Positions 43,076-52,323 of a DNA stretch of 59,017 nt are shown here, in pieces. Position numbers and translations under genes: made by a program. Source of the stretch: an uncultured Porphyromonadaceae bacterium (GTDB taxonomy: Bacteria; Bacteroidota; Bacteroidia; Bacteroidales; Muribaculaceae); assembly GCA_947177685.1 (NCBI GenBank), contig CAMWVE010000015.1, positions 1 through 59,017 of the forward strand. The letters are read 5' to 3'. The notes below the pieces were generated by a model. The model was not told where the DNA came from and did no database searches. It worked only from the letters and a program-made list of their open reading frames with translations. Each line of letters starts with the position of its first letter. Position 1 is the first letter of the stretch.

Positions 43076-44272
43076 TCATGCCGGTACTGCCGATGAATGT
43101 TGTTTCTTACCGAAAAAGCGGTCGATGATTAGGGCAATGGCGCCGTCGCAGGTGACGTTGCATGCTGTTCCGAAGCTGTCCATGGCAATGTAGAGGGCTA
43201 TCATCAGCGCATTGTCAGCCTCGGAAAAGCCCAGTATCGACGACAGCACGCCGAGGGCTGCCATAATGGCTCCGCCGGGCACGCCGGGTGCAGCCACCAT
43301 GGTGATTGCGAGCATGGAAATGAAGTAGAGTATAGTGGGGAAGTCAACTGTGGTGCCCTGCATTATCATCAGTGCCATGGCGCAAGCCACAATCTTCAGT
43401 GCCGAGCCTGACAGGTGGATGGTGGCGCAGAGCGGAATGACAAAGCCTGCCACATCGGGGTTTACCCCGGTGCGGATGGAGTTTTTCAATGTCACCGGAA
43501 TGGTCGCTGCCGAGGACTGTGTGCCCAGCGCGGTGAAATATGCCGGCATCATGGTCCAGAGCAGCCGGAACGGGTTGTGGGAGTGGCGTGAGAAGAACGC
43601 TGCCACGCAGTACATAGCCACCATCAGACCTATGTGGAGCACGAAAATCACTCCGATAATTTTGGCGAATGTCACCAGTACCACTGCCACCTGACCTGCC
43701 ACGGTCATGTTGAGGAATATGCCGAAAATGTAGAGCGGAAGCAGCGGGATGATGGCATTCTTGATTACCATCATAATGATTGAGCGCAGGTCATCGAGCC
43801 ACAGTCGCATGGCATCGGTTTTCAGGGCTGACGCACCCAGTCCGAGGATGAACGAGAGCACCAGCGCCGAAGTGACATCCATCAGTGGAGGCATCGGCAC
43901 GGTGAGGTAGGGTTTGAGTGCCTCGCCTGCGGCTTGCTCCACTGCCTGAAGCTGTCCCGGCGAAATCATCGAGGGGAACAGGGTGATGCCGGTGAAATAG
44001 GAGAGCAGTCCGGAGCAGACGGTTGCAAAATAGGCTATCAGGGCGGTAGCCACGAGCATTTTGCCGGCGCCGTTGCCAATGTCAGCGATGGCAGGAGCCA
44101 CCAGCGCCAGTATCAGCACCGGAATGACGAAGCCCAAGAACTGGCTGAAAATGGCGTTGAAAGTGAGGAAAATGCGTGTCAGCCAGTCAGGCGACACAAA
44201 TCCGGCTGCTATGCCAAGCAGCATGGCGATGATGATGCAGGGGAGCAGCCCCGGTTTTCGCAGTTTTATCAT
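43076..44272 (-). CDS. dicarboxylate/amino acid:cation symporter (DAACS family)
   Basis: A 398-residue inner membrane transporter with about eight helices and two re-entrant loops. Family marks: LGTQSSAATIPVTLKN (about 265, the serine-rich HP1 loop), the NPDVAGFVIPLCATIHLSGS stretch, and AAPGVPGGAIMAAL (HP2). DAACS carriers import glutamate, aspartate, serine or C4-dicarboxylates with Na+ or H+. Sequence does not decide which. The start at 44272 (MIKLRKPGLLP) is chosen because the longer frame is only overlap with the MscS gene. Between a channel gene and two dipeptidase genes it probably imports released amino acids. Confidence 0.88.
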   Translation of the reverse strand: MIKLRKPGLLPCIIIAMLLGIAAGFVSPDWLTRIFLTFNAIFSQFLGFVIPVLILALVAPAIADIGNGAGKMLVATALIAYFATVCSGLLSYFTGITLFPSMISPGQLQAVEQAAGEALKPYLTVPMPPLMDVTSALVLSFILGLGASALKTDAMRLWLDDLRSIIMMVIKNAIIPLLPLYIFGIFLNMTVAGQVAVVLVTFAKIIGVIFVLHIGLMVAMYCVAAFFSRHSHNPFRLLWTMMPAYFTALGTQSSAATIPVTLKNSIRTGVNPDVAGFVIPLCATIHLSGSALKIVACAMALMIMQGTTVDFPTILYFISMLAITMVAAPGVPGGAIMAALGVLSSILGFSEADNALMIALYIAMDSFGTACNVTCDGAIALIIDRFFGKKQHSSAVPA

Positions 44273-44280
44273 TGTGGTGG

Positions 44281-45408
44281 TTATGGTTGGTCTTTTTTGA
44301 TGTCGGTTCTGTCCAGATGCACATCCATCTGCGGGAAGGGGAAGTGGATGTTGTTTTTCGGCAGTTCGTTGTAGAATTTCTCGTTGTATTCGTAGAACAC
44401 TGCCCAGAAGTTCTTTGTCTGGACCCATGCGCGCACTTTGATGATGACGGCTGAGTCAGCGAGCTCGTTGACCACCACCGAGAACCGCGCCTGTGTTTTC
44501 GGCACGAGCTGACGTATTTTCTCCTCGCGGCGGTGTTTCCATTTCTCAATCGCTGCCTCGCGTTTTTTCTTTGATGAGCTGAACAGCCTCACCAGCCAGT
44601 TGCGGCTCTCAGGCTGCTCGGCAGTCTCATTCTCCTCGGCTACGGTGTTCTCCTCGCTGTCGTCAGTGGAGGTGCTTTCCGGCTCCACATGATCCTCAAG
44701 GAATCCCTTTACCACGCGGGGGTCCTGTTCAAGCAGATTTTCAATTGTCCGGCGGGCATCCTCCACGCTATCGGAGTAAGAGATTGAAATCTCCCAGCTG
44801 ACGCGGCGGAACTTCTCGCGCGACCAGTTGTTGATGCTCGAGGTGGAGAGCGGACCGTTGGGGATTATGATGGATTTGTTGTCGAATGTGTTGATGAGGG
44901 TGTGGAAAATCTGGATTTCCTTCACGGTTCCGGCATATCCCAACGCTTCGATGTAGTCGCCCACCTTGTAAGGTTTGAGGAAGAGGATGAGTACACCGCC
45001 GGCGAAATTCTGAAGGGTTCCGGAGAGTGCCATACCCACGGCGACACCTGCCGAGGCGAACAGCGCGAGGAACGAGCTTGTTTCAATGCCGAGGATGCCT
45101 ATGCAAGTCACTAACAGCACGAAGTAGAGCACAATCCTGACAAACGAGAGGATGAACGACGCCAGCGAGCGGTCGACATTGCGGCGGAACAGTATCAGCG
45201 ACAGGAAGTTGTAGATGCGGTCGATGATGAACTTGCCGACGGCGAACACCACCACTGCAATGCAGAGGTTGATGCCGAACTGCACGGCTCCGGCTGCAAG
45301 TTTTGACAGGAGCTGCTCTATTGACAGGGCTTTGAACTGTTGTATTTCAGCTTCGGGAAGCAGGGTGGGGGTTTGCTCAAGGAGCGGATTCAGGAAACGT
45401 GATAGCAT
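44281..45408 (-). CDS. MscS-family mechanosensitive channel
   Basis: A 375-residue small-conductance channel. Membrane helices lie at about 45-70 (GINLCIAVVVFAVGKFII), 85-110 and 115-140, with the pore helix ASAGVAVGMALSGTLQNFAG and the beta-domain VGDYIEALGYAGTVKEIQIF then IIIPNGPLSTSSINNWSREK. The C-terminal alpha/beta domain is interrupted by about 60 low-complexity residues, acidic (EPESTSTDDSEENTVAEENE) then basic, not normal for MscS. It releases solutes under osmotic shock. The ATG at 45408 shares one base with the upstream stop (TGATG), better than an ATG 21 bases earlier. Confidence 0.88.
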   Translation of the reverse strand: MLSRFLNPLLEQTPTLLPEAEIQQFKALSIEQLLSKLAAGAVQFGINLCIAVVVFAVGKFIIDRIYNFLSLILFRRNVDRSLASFILSFVRIVLYFVLLVTCIGILGIETSSFLALFASAGVAVGMALSGTLQNFAGGVLILFLKPYKVGDYIEALGYAGTVKEIQIFHTLINTFDNKSIIIPNGPLSTSSINNWSREKFRRVSWEISISYSDSVEDARRTIENLLEQDPRVVKGFLEDHVEPESTSTDDSEENTVAEENETAEQPESRNWLVRLFSSSKKKREAAIEKWKHRREEKIRQLVPKTQARFSVVVNELADSAVIIKVRAWVQTKNFWAVFYEYNEKFYNELPKNNIHFPFPQMDVHLDRTDIKKDQP

Positions 45409-46535
45409 CAGGGTAGGGGTTGATGACATGCCACATCATTATACCAGTCGAGCCGGTTGTAGTTGCGCATGGTGTTGTCAGATTTGGAATTCTGGATGTA
45501 TGTGGTCAGACCGCAGTGGGTCTTGACGGGAATTGCTCCGGTGATGTAGGGTGTGGCAGCCTGATAGAGTACGGTGCGGTTCATGACGCTTTTCCAGTTT
45601 TCGAACAGCTCGGGCTGTGAGGCTGTCTGCTCCACGAACTGAGTCAGGTCAGAGTAGTAGTTATATCCGCCGGTGAAGCTCTGCGGTTCAAAATTCTTGG
45701 GGAACGAGCCTGACCGGTAGATGGCGTCGGTGGCGCGTGCAAGCTCCTCCATCATAGGCAGATAAATCACTGACATGGTGCACCATGAGTTGCCGCGTTG
45801 ATCGTTGAACGGCGCGTAGATGTTAAAGGTGTTGCGTGCGGCGCCTATAAGGTCGGGCTGCGGACTGGTCAGCAGACCCATGTTCAGCGAGTAATCCATA
45901 CCTTTGGCAGGGAGTTCGGCAGCTGACGCCACGAAGTAGTCGGCGCAGTCGCGTAGCTGATAAGCCACCTCCACACATGCCATGTTGCAGCAGTCGGCAT
46001 AGATGAAGCTGAAGCCCATGGGTTTGATGGTCTCAGCCAGAGTGGTTATGTTCATGTAGCGCCCGTTGTCGATGCCGAAAGAGCGCTGACGCGATTCGGT
46101 GATGCCGTTTTCGAGCCATCCGCTGGCGTGGCTCCACAGCACCAGACCGTAGTCGGCAGCCGGTGCGAGGCGGCGTGTGTCATCGAGCACACGGCTCATA
46201 CGCTCCTGCGAAACGGAGAGTTTGCCGTCAGTGTACTCCACCAGTGTTCTGAACTCGCCGTCGGCAGTCAGTTCCAAGAGCGAAGCCTCGCCGTTATAGG
46301 GGTGATGGTAAACCAGCCATCGGGCGTTTCCGAGCTGACCGCGGAGTGCGGCAGTCCTCATTTCCGATAGGTCGCTTTTATCGTAGTCGCAGAGCCCCAG
46401 CGAGTTGTTCGCAGCCATATAGACGAGCACCGTGCGCACCGGAAGGGTGTCGACAGGTTCATCGTCATGGCTTGAGCAAGCCGTGGGGAGCAGTGCTAAA
46501 ATCATGCAAAATGTTATCAGTAGTGTCTTTTTCAT
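45408..46535 (-). CDS. clostripain-family (C11) cysteine peptidase lipoprotein
   Basis: A 375-residue lipoprotein (lipobox LPTAC, C20) of the C11 family. H136 in LVLWSHASGW and C183 in YADCCNMACVEVAY stand at the catalytic dyad positions. Relatives cut after Arg or Lys and many mature by self-cleavage. The start at 46535 (MKKTLLITF) gives a proper signal peptide; the longer frame adds ten residues. TAACTTTG at 46548-46541 lies only 5 bases before the ATG, so the transcript may be nearly leaderless if this is the promoter. First gene of the operon ending at 39758. Confidence 0.88.
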   Translation of the reverse strand: MKKTLLITFCMILALLPTACSSHDDEPVDTLPVRTVLVYMAANNSLGLCDYDKSDLSEMRTAALRGQLGNARWLVYHHPYNGEASLLELTADGEFRTLVEYTDGKLSVSQERMSRVLDDTRRLAPAADYGLVLWSHASGWLENGITESRQRSFGIDNGRYMNITTLAETIKPMGFSFIYADCCNMACVEVAYQLRDCADYFVASAAELPAKGMDYSLNMGLLTSPQPDLIGAARNTFNIYAPFNDQRGNSWCTMSVIYLPMMEELARATDAIYRSGSFPKNFEPQSFTGGYNYYSDLTQFVEQTASQPELFENWKSVMNRTVLYQAATPYITGAIPVKTHCGLTTYIQNSKSDNTMRNYNRLDWYNDVACHQPLP

Positions 46536-46661
46536 AATTACAAAGTTACGAAAAAACCGCCACATTACGCGCAGCGCGATGCTATTTTTAACAATGATTT
46601 ATAAAAAAATCCGTCATTTATTACTAAATTTGCAGAACCAACCTCTAAAACAGTTAAGATT

Positions 46662-47036
46662 ATGAACGAGGAATTGAAAAAAGCGATAGGCGACGACATC
46701 GACGGGCTGAAAAGCTATGAATATCTTGCCAACCACATCGACTCAGCCCATGAGGTGATCGGTGACATCATCGACAATATCAGGCGTGTGGACATGACCG
46801 GACAGTTCGTGGTCAGCACTGCCCGCTATCTCCATGCCATCGACGCGGAGCGGTTTGCTGCCGAAATTGACACTCTGGTGGAGCTCGCCATAGAAAAAGA
46901 CCGCGAACACCGCTACTTAGGCGATCTGTTGGCAGGAATATGGGGTGAGGACTATGCAGCCCGCGCCGAGGAGCTATCGGCGGCTGACGATAACTTCCGC
47001 CGTGTTTACAAACGTGTGTTCCCCCGCGGATTCTGA
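46662..47036 (+). CDS. small helical protein of unknown function
   Basis: A 124-residue soluble, acidic, mostly helical protein that I do not recognise. No signal peptide, membrane segment or cysteine is present. Segments such as SYEYLANHIDSAHEVIGDII and AAEIDTLVELAIEKDREHRY suggest a helical bundle. It has a good -7 element (TAAATTTG, 46625-46632) 29 bases before the start and begins the plus-strand block leading to the PorW/PorX genes. Normal codon use and the promoter support a real gene. Confidence 0.65.
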   Translation: MNEELKKAIGDDIDGLKSYEYLANHIDSAHEVIGDIIDNIRRVDMTGQFVVSTARYLHAIDAERFAAEIDTLVELAIEKDREHRYLGDLLAGIWGEDYAARAEELSAADDNFRRVYKRVFPRGF

Positions 47037-47062
47037 CCCGTAAAAATGAAAAAACAGAGTTT

Positions 47063-47926
47063 ATGATACGCAATTTACTTATAACTTTTCTGGCATGCGT
47101 GATGATGTCATGCAGCCAGAGCAATGCCAACAACAAGAATATGACAGACGACAAACAACCTGCTGCAGCTGCCTCGACAGCTGATGCAATAGTGGACATC
47201 AAAACCACCGCCGGCGACATCAAGGTGCGCCTTTTCGGCGATACTCCTCTCCACCGCGATAATTTCCTCAAACTGGTAAACGAGGGATATTACGACGGGG
47301 TGCTCTTCCACCGTGTCATCAAGGATTTCATGATTCAGACCGGTGACCCCGACTCGAAGAGTGCCGCACCCGGACAGATGCTCGGCTCAGGCAATCCCGG
47401 CTATACGGTGGAGGCTGAGATAAACTATCCGCGCCACTACCATGTGAAAGGTGCATTGGCAGCCGCCCGCACCGGCGATCAGGTTAATCCGGAACGCCGC
47501 TCGTCAGGCTCGCAGTTCTACATTGTCACCGGACAGACCTACAACGACTCCACCCTCAACCAGATGGAGCGCTCGATGCAACAGCAGCAGAAGCAGGCTG
47601 TGTTCAACAAAAAGGCTGAGGCTTACCGCGAGAAAATCATGGAGATGCGCCGCAACCGCGATCAGGCAGGACTGATGGCGCTGCAGGAGAAGCTGATTGC
47701 CGAAACCGAGGCTGAGACAAAGGCTAATCCCATGACCATTCCTGCCGATGTGCGTCAGGCTTATAAAGAAAAAGGTGGCACACCCCATCTCGACGGTGCC
47801 TACACCGTGTTCGGTGAGGTTATCAGCGGCATGGATGTTGTGGATAAAATCCAAGCTGCGGAAACCGACCGCGCCGACCGTCCCAAAGAAGATATAAAGA
47901 TCATTTCCGTCACCGTAGAGAAGTGA
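47063..47926 (+). CDS. cyclophilin-type peptidyl-prolyl isomerase lipoprotein
   Basis: A 287-residue lipoprotein (lipobox MMSC, C16) with a cyclophilin domain: TTAGDIKVRLFGDTPLHRDN, YYDGVLFHRVIKDFMIQTGD (catalytic Arg in FHRV), SSGSQFYIVTGQTYND, and a late VFGEVISGMDVVDKIQAAET. An insert of about 70 residues, helical and Gln/Glu/Lys-rich (MEMRRNRDQAGLMALQEKLI), splits the domain, as in several Bacteroidales members. It assists proline-limited folding of exported proteins in the periplasm. Its stop overlaps the M16 start as GTGA. Confidence 0.9.
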   Translation: MIRNLLITFLACVMMSCSQSNANNKNMTDDKQPAAAASTADAIVDIKTTAGDIKVRLFGDTPLHRDNFLKLVNEGYYDGVLFHRVIKDFMIQTGDPDSKSAAPGQMLGSGNPGYTVEAEINYPRHYHVKGALAAARTGDQVNPERRSSGSQFYIVTGQTYNDSTLNQMERSMQQQQKQAVFNKKAEAYREKIMEMRRNRDQAGLMALQEKLIAETEAETKANPMTIPADVRQAYKEKGGTPHLDGAYTVFGEVISGMDVVDKIQAAETDRADRPKEDIKIISVTVEK

Positions 47927-49143
47927 AAATTTCGCGTCACACACTATCCAACGGACTGCGCATTGTCCACCACCACGACCCTTCGACGGCGATGGTGGCG
48001 GTCAACGTGCTCTATGACGTGGGAGCGCGTGACGAGAATCCTGAACACACCGGTCTGGCGCATCTGTTCGAGCATCTGATGTTCGGCGGCAGCGTCAACG
48101 TGGACGATTTCGACGGCGAGCTGCAGCGTGCCGGCGGTCAGAGCAACGCATGGACCGGCAATGACTTCACCAATTTCTACGATATTCTGCCGGCGCATAA
48201 CATAGAAACCGCGCTGCGGCTGGAAAGCGACCGCATGCTCATGCCGAAACTCGGCGATGAAGCCCTTGAAGTGCAGCGCTCCGTGGTGCTTGAGGAGTTT
48301 AAGCAAACCTGCACCAACCGCCCGTACGGCAGATTCAGCCACCACCTGCGCAAACTGATGTACACCCGTCACCCCTACCGCTGGCCCGTGATAGGACTGA
48401 CCCCGGAGCATATCCGCGATGTGTCGCGACAGCAGGTGCAGCAGTTCTTCGAACGTCATTACTCACCTGACAGAGCCATACTTGGCGTGTCAGGCAACAT
48501 CGCTCCCGACAGGCTTTTCAGTCTGACCGAGAAATGGTTCGGCGACATTCCGGTGCGTGACACCGATCGGCGTGACCTGCCTGCCGAACCGCTCCAGACA
48601 GCTCCGCGCAGCGCTGAGGTCAACGAATCGCTCCCCGCGCCACTGCTGTGCATGGCTTACCCCATGGACCGCTACGGCACGGATGGCTATATTGCAGCCG
48701 ACCTGCTGACCGATATACTCTCAGCCGGCACTTCATCGCGGTTCTACCGCCGTTTGTTTCTCGGCACGGAGCTGTTCGCCGAAGTCGATGCCTCAATCAG
48801 TGGCTCGGAGGATGCCGGCTACCTGATGATAACGGCGGTGCTTAATCCCGGAGTCACGGTTGATCGGGCAGAAAATGCCATAGCCGGCGAGATTGACCGT
48901 CTGCTTGCCGCCGGGGTGACACCGCATGAACTGGAGCGCGCCAAAAACAAGTCGGAAAGCACCCGCACCTTCTCGCTGCTCAAATCGCCTGCGCGCGCGC
49001 AAGAAATAGCCATGGCGGAATATCACGGCGAGACCACCGAACAGCTCAATCAGCGCTACCGGGCAATCAGCGTGGAGCAGGTCAATGACACTGCCCGCCG
49101 GATTATCTCGCCCGAAAAATGTAACAAATTGATTTATACCTAA
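47923..49143 (+). CDS. M16-family zinc metallopeptidase
   Basis: A 406-residue peptidase with the inverted zinc motif HLFEH (H47, E50, H51) in HTGLAHLFEHLMFGG, the downstream glutamate in EVQRSVVLEE (about 120-129), and a second inactive-type half ending at a RRIISPEKCNKL segment. The start is GTG at 47923 inside the stop of the cyclophilin gene. No signal peptide is seen, so it may act in the cytoplasm or be part of a larger membrane complex; M16 proteins are often fused or paired, but no partner is adjacent here. Similar single-chain forms of about 410 residues are frequent in Bacteroidota. Confidence 0.9.
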   Translation: MKISRHTLSNGLRIVHHHDPSTAMVAVNVLYDVGARDENPEHTGLAHLFEHLMFGGSVNVDDFDGELQRAGGQSNAWTGNDFTNFYDILPAHNIETALRLESDRMLMPKLGDEALEVQRSVVLEEFKQTCTNRPYGRFSHHLRKLMYTRHPYRWPVIGLTPEHIRDVSRQQVQQFFERHYSPDRAILGVSGNIAPDRLFSLTEKWFGDIPVRDTDRRDLPAEPLQTAPRSAEVNESLPAPLLCMAYPMDRYGTDGYIAADLLTDILSAGTSSRFYRRLFLGTELFAEVDASISGSEDAGYLMITAVLNPGVTVDRAENAIAGEIDRLLAAGVTPHELERAKNKSESTRTFSLLKSPARAQEIAMAEYHGETTEQLNQRYRAISVEQVNDTARRIISPEKCNKLIYT

Positions 49144-49152
49144 TTGATAATC

Positions 49153-52100
49153 ATGAGTCGCACTGCCCGCACATCGTTTGTTTTGTTTGCCACACTGCTG
49201 ATAGCTTTGCTGGCAGGGGGGTGCTCCATGAAAAAAAATACTGCCGCATCGCGCAACTACTCCGCGTTCATAACCCGTTACAACATTTACTATAACGGCG
49301 ACAAGCACTATAAGGAAACGTTGCAGGAGATGGAAAAGAACTATGAGGATGACTACACCCGGCTCCTCTACGCTCACCCGGCTGATGCGCGCGAGAATCC
49401 TAAGGCACCGCAGCCGCAGGGCGACTTCACCCGCTCAATAGAAAAGGCTCAGAAAGCCATACAGCTCCGCTCAATAAAAAAACGCCCTGCCCGCAAGCCG
49501 GGGAAGTCGCAGAGCGCCGAATACAAGGCATGGCTCAAACGCGATGAGTACAACCCGTTCATTCACAACGCTTGGATGATGATGGGGCGCAGCCAGTACA
49601 TGAACGGTGACTTTTTGGGGGCTGCATCCACCTTTTTCTATGTCAGCAAGCATTTCACATGGCTGCCTCAGACGGTTACCGAAGCAAAACTGTGGCAGGC
49701 TCGCAGCTATTGCTCCATGGACTGGCTGTTCGAGACCGAGGCGATAGTGAGCCGCATAAAGCCTGACGAACTGACAAACAACACACTGAAGGAACTTTAC
49801 AACGTCACCTACGGCGACTTTTATGTCAAGTCGGGAAAATATGCCGAGGCTGTGCCATATCTCCACGAGGCAGCACGGCTGAGTTCAGGCACTCAGCAAA
49901 CGCGCCTCTACTTTCTGTTGGGGCAGGCGTTGAGCCGCTCCGGCGACCGTAAAGGGGCATACGAGGCTTACAAAAAGGCAGGTAGCTCAAACTCCGCATC
50001 TTACCGCACCAAGTTCAACGCCCGAATCAAGCAGAGCGAGGTGTTCGACGGCACCGACATAAAGAAGGAGGTTGACGCACTGCGCCGCATGACCCGCTAC
50101 GGACGTAATAAGGAGTATCTGGACCAGATATATTACGCCATCGGCAACCTCTACCTTTCGCGCCGCGACACCGCTCAGGCTATCGCCAACTATGAGCTGG
50201 CAGTGGAGAAATCGACCCGCAGCGGAATCGACAAGGCTATGGCGCAGCTGACGCTGGGCGGACTTTATTTTGACCGTCATCAGTATGAGAAAGCGCAGCC
50301 CTGCTATGCCGAGGCTGTTGCTCAGATTCCTGATGATTACCCTGACTACAAACTCATCAAGCGCCGGTCAGATGTGCTCGACGAGCTTGCCATCTACTCG
50401 CAGAACGTGACCCTTCAGGACTCGCTGCTGCGACTGTCGCAACTGCCGCTCGAAGAGCAGGAGAAAATCATCCGCAAGATAATCAAGGAGTTGGAGGAGA
50501 AGGAGAAAAAAGAGGCAGAGGAAGCACGCCGTGAGGAATATCTGGCGAATCAGGCAGCCGCAGGCACAGGTCTGCAGAACAGCTCCTCGGCATCGGCACC
50601 CAACAGCTTCGTGCTGAACTCCGATAACTCATGGTATTTCTACAATGCTGCCACCCGCAACGCCGGCAAGACCGAGTTCCAGCGCCGTTGGGGCAGCAGA
50701 AAGCTTGAAGATAACTGGCGACGGCGCAACAAGTCGTCGTTCGACATGTCAGACTTCGAGTCGGGAGGCGAAGAGGAAGAGTCGGAATCCGGCGAGGATA
50801 TATCGCAGCCTAACGACACACTTTCGCCCGAGGAGCGTAAGCGCCAGTCTGAACTGGAGGCGAACGAAAATGACCCCCACAAGGTTGAATATTATCTGAA
50901 ACAGATACCCAAAACCGAGGTGGAGCGTGCAACTGCCAACGAGGTCATTCAGGAAGGACTCTACAACATGGGTGTCATCCTGAAGGACAAACTGGAGGAT
51001 TTCCCGGCTGCCATAACCGAGTTTGACAGGCTGCTGTCACGCTACCCTGACAATGTCTACCGGCTGGATGTCTACTATAACCTCTATCTGATGTATGTCC
51101 GCTCCGGAAACACAGCCATGGCTGAGCACTACCGAAAGCTCATTGTAGACCAGTTCCCTGAAAGCCTCTATGGTCAGGCTATGCGTGACCCCGACTACAT
51201 TGAGAACCTGAAGGTGATGGAGCAGCGTCAGGAGCAGCTCTACGAGCAGGCTTACGAGGATTATCTTGCCAACCGCAACGAAGAGGTCCACAAGGCATAC
51301 GCAACCATGTCGGAGCTTTATCCAACCAGCGAACTGATGCCGAAATTCATGTTCCTCGATGCGCTGGCATACGTCACGGAGAACCGACCGGATGAGTTCC
51401 GCGAGCGTCTGAAACTGATGCTTGAACGCTATCCCGAAACTGACATGACCCCGATTGCCTCGAACTATCTGCGCGAACTGGCTCGCGGACGCAAGCTGCA
51501 GAGCGGTGCCGTCAACTCGCGCGGCATGCTGTGGGATATCCGTCTGGGCAACGATTCCGTAATGTCGACTGATGAACTGTCGTTCGACCTGAATCCGGAA
51601 ACCGAGCAATACTACGTTCTGCTGTTCCCCACTGACCGTGTCAATGCCAACGAACTGCTGTTCAGCGTGGCGCGGCACAACTTCACCTCGTTCGCCATAA
51701 AGGACTTCGATCTGGAGCAGATGAATTTCGGACGGTTAGGGCTGCTGATAGTCAAAGGGTTCGACAACCTGAATCAGCTCAACGCCTACAAAAAGGTGAT
51801 GGCTGACAGCGAGTCGTGGCAGATGCCCCGCGGTGTGCAACCGGTGATCATCAGCAAGGATGACTTTGAAAAACTTATTCGCGAAGGTCGCTCGTTCGAT
51901 GACTATTTCCGCTATGCCGAGGATAAACTCTACGACGCGGTGGAGGAGAGCGTGATTGACTTCGAGGATGAGCAGCCTGCCCCTGTAGAAGTTATCGAGG
52001 AACCTGCACAAGAAAAAGAACCTGAGGCTGAACAGCCTGTCAGGAGCGTACGCCCCGCGGCACCGGATGTTACGGTAAAGGCTGACTCCACGGTGACTGC

Positions 52101-52311
52101 CCCCAAATCTGAACTGCAACCCGTGGCACCGCCTAAACAGGATGCGCCTAAATCTGAACTGCAACCCGTGGCGCCGCCGAAACAGGCAGTTCCGGCTCCT
52201 GTCGCCAAGCCTGTGGTTCCGGCACCTGCACCCAAGCCCAAGCAGCAGCCTCAGACAATCCTGCCCTATTATCCTCCCGGCTCGGAGGGTGATGATGATG
52301 ACCTTCTTTAA
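49153..52311 (+). CDS. porW: type IX secretion lipoprotein PorW/SprE
   Basis: A 1052-residue TPR lipoprotein (lipobox LAGGC, C24, followed by SMKKNTAASRNYSAF, the PorW/SprE opening). TPR-like repeats run from about residue 45 to 470 (SGKYAEAVPYLHEAARLSSG, YLSRRDTAQAIANYELAVEK) and again at about 590-760. Next come a charged coiled stretch and a Pro-rich tail with a direct 14-residue repeat (APKSELQPVAPPKQ twice, 52099-52140 and 52144-52185). PorW supports stability of the PorK/N and PorL/M secretion motor. The next gene is porX, a pairing that supports the call. ATG 49153 is used; the earlier TTG adds three residues only. Confidence 0.82.
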   Translation: MSRTARTSFVLFATLLIALLAGGCSMKKNTAASRNYSAFITRYNIYYNGDKHYKETLQEMEKNYEDDYTRLLYAHPADARENPKAPQPQGDFTRSIEKAQKAIQLRSIKKRPARKPGKSQSAEYKAWLKRDEYNPFIHNAWMMMGRSQYMNGDFLGAASTFFYVSKHFTWLPQTVTEAKLWQARSYCSMDWLFETEAIVSRIKPDELTNNTLKELYNVTYGDFYVKSGKYAEAVPYLHEAARLSSGTQQTRLYFLLGQALSRSGDRKGAYEAYKKAGSSNSASYRTKFNARIKQSEVFDGTDIKKEVDALRRMTRYGRNKEYLDQIYYAIGNLYLSRRDTAQAIANYELAVEKSTRSGIDKAMAQLTLGGLYFDRHQYEKAQPCYAEAVAQIPDDYPDYKLIKRRSDVLDELAIYSQNVTLQDSLLRLSQLPLEEQEKIIRKIIKELEEKEKKEAEEARREEYLANQAAAGTGLQNSSSASAPNSFVLNSDNSWYFYNAATRNAGKTEFQRRWGSRKLEDNWRRRNKSSFDMSDFESGGEEEESESGEDISQPNDTLSPEERKRQSELEANENDPHKVEYYLKQIPKTEVERATANEVIQEGLYNMGVILKDKLEDFPAAITEFDRLLSRYPDNVYRLDVYYNLYLMYVRSGNTAMAEHYRKLIVDQFPESLYGQAMRDPDYIENLKVMEQRQEQLYEQAYEDYLANRNEEVHKAYATMSELYPTSELMPKFMFLDALAYVTENRPDEFRERLKLMLERYPETDMTPIASNYLRELARGRKLQSGAVNSRGMLWDIRLGNDSVMSTDELSFDLNPETEQYYVLLFPTDRVNANELLFSVARHNFTSFAIKDFDLEQMNFGRLGLLIVKGFDNLNQLNAYKKVMADSESWQMPRGVQPVIISKDDFEKLIREGRSFDDYFRYAEDKLYDAVEESVIDFEDEQPAPVEVIEEPAQEKEPEAEQPVRSVRPAAPDVTVKADSTVTAPKSELQPVAPPKQDAPKSELQPVAPPKQAVPAPVAKPVVPAPAPKPKQQPQTILPYYPPGSEGDDDDLL

Positions 52312-52323
52312 CCTTATTTGATT

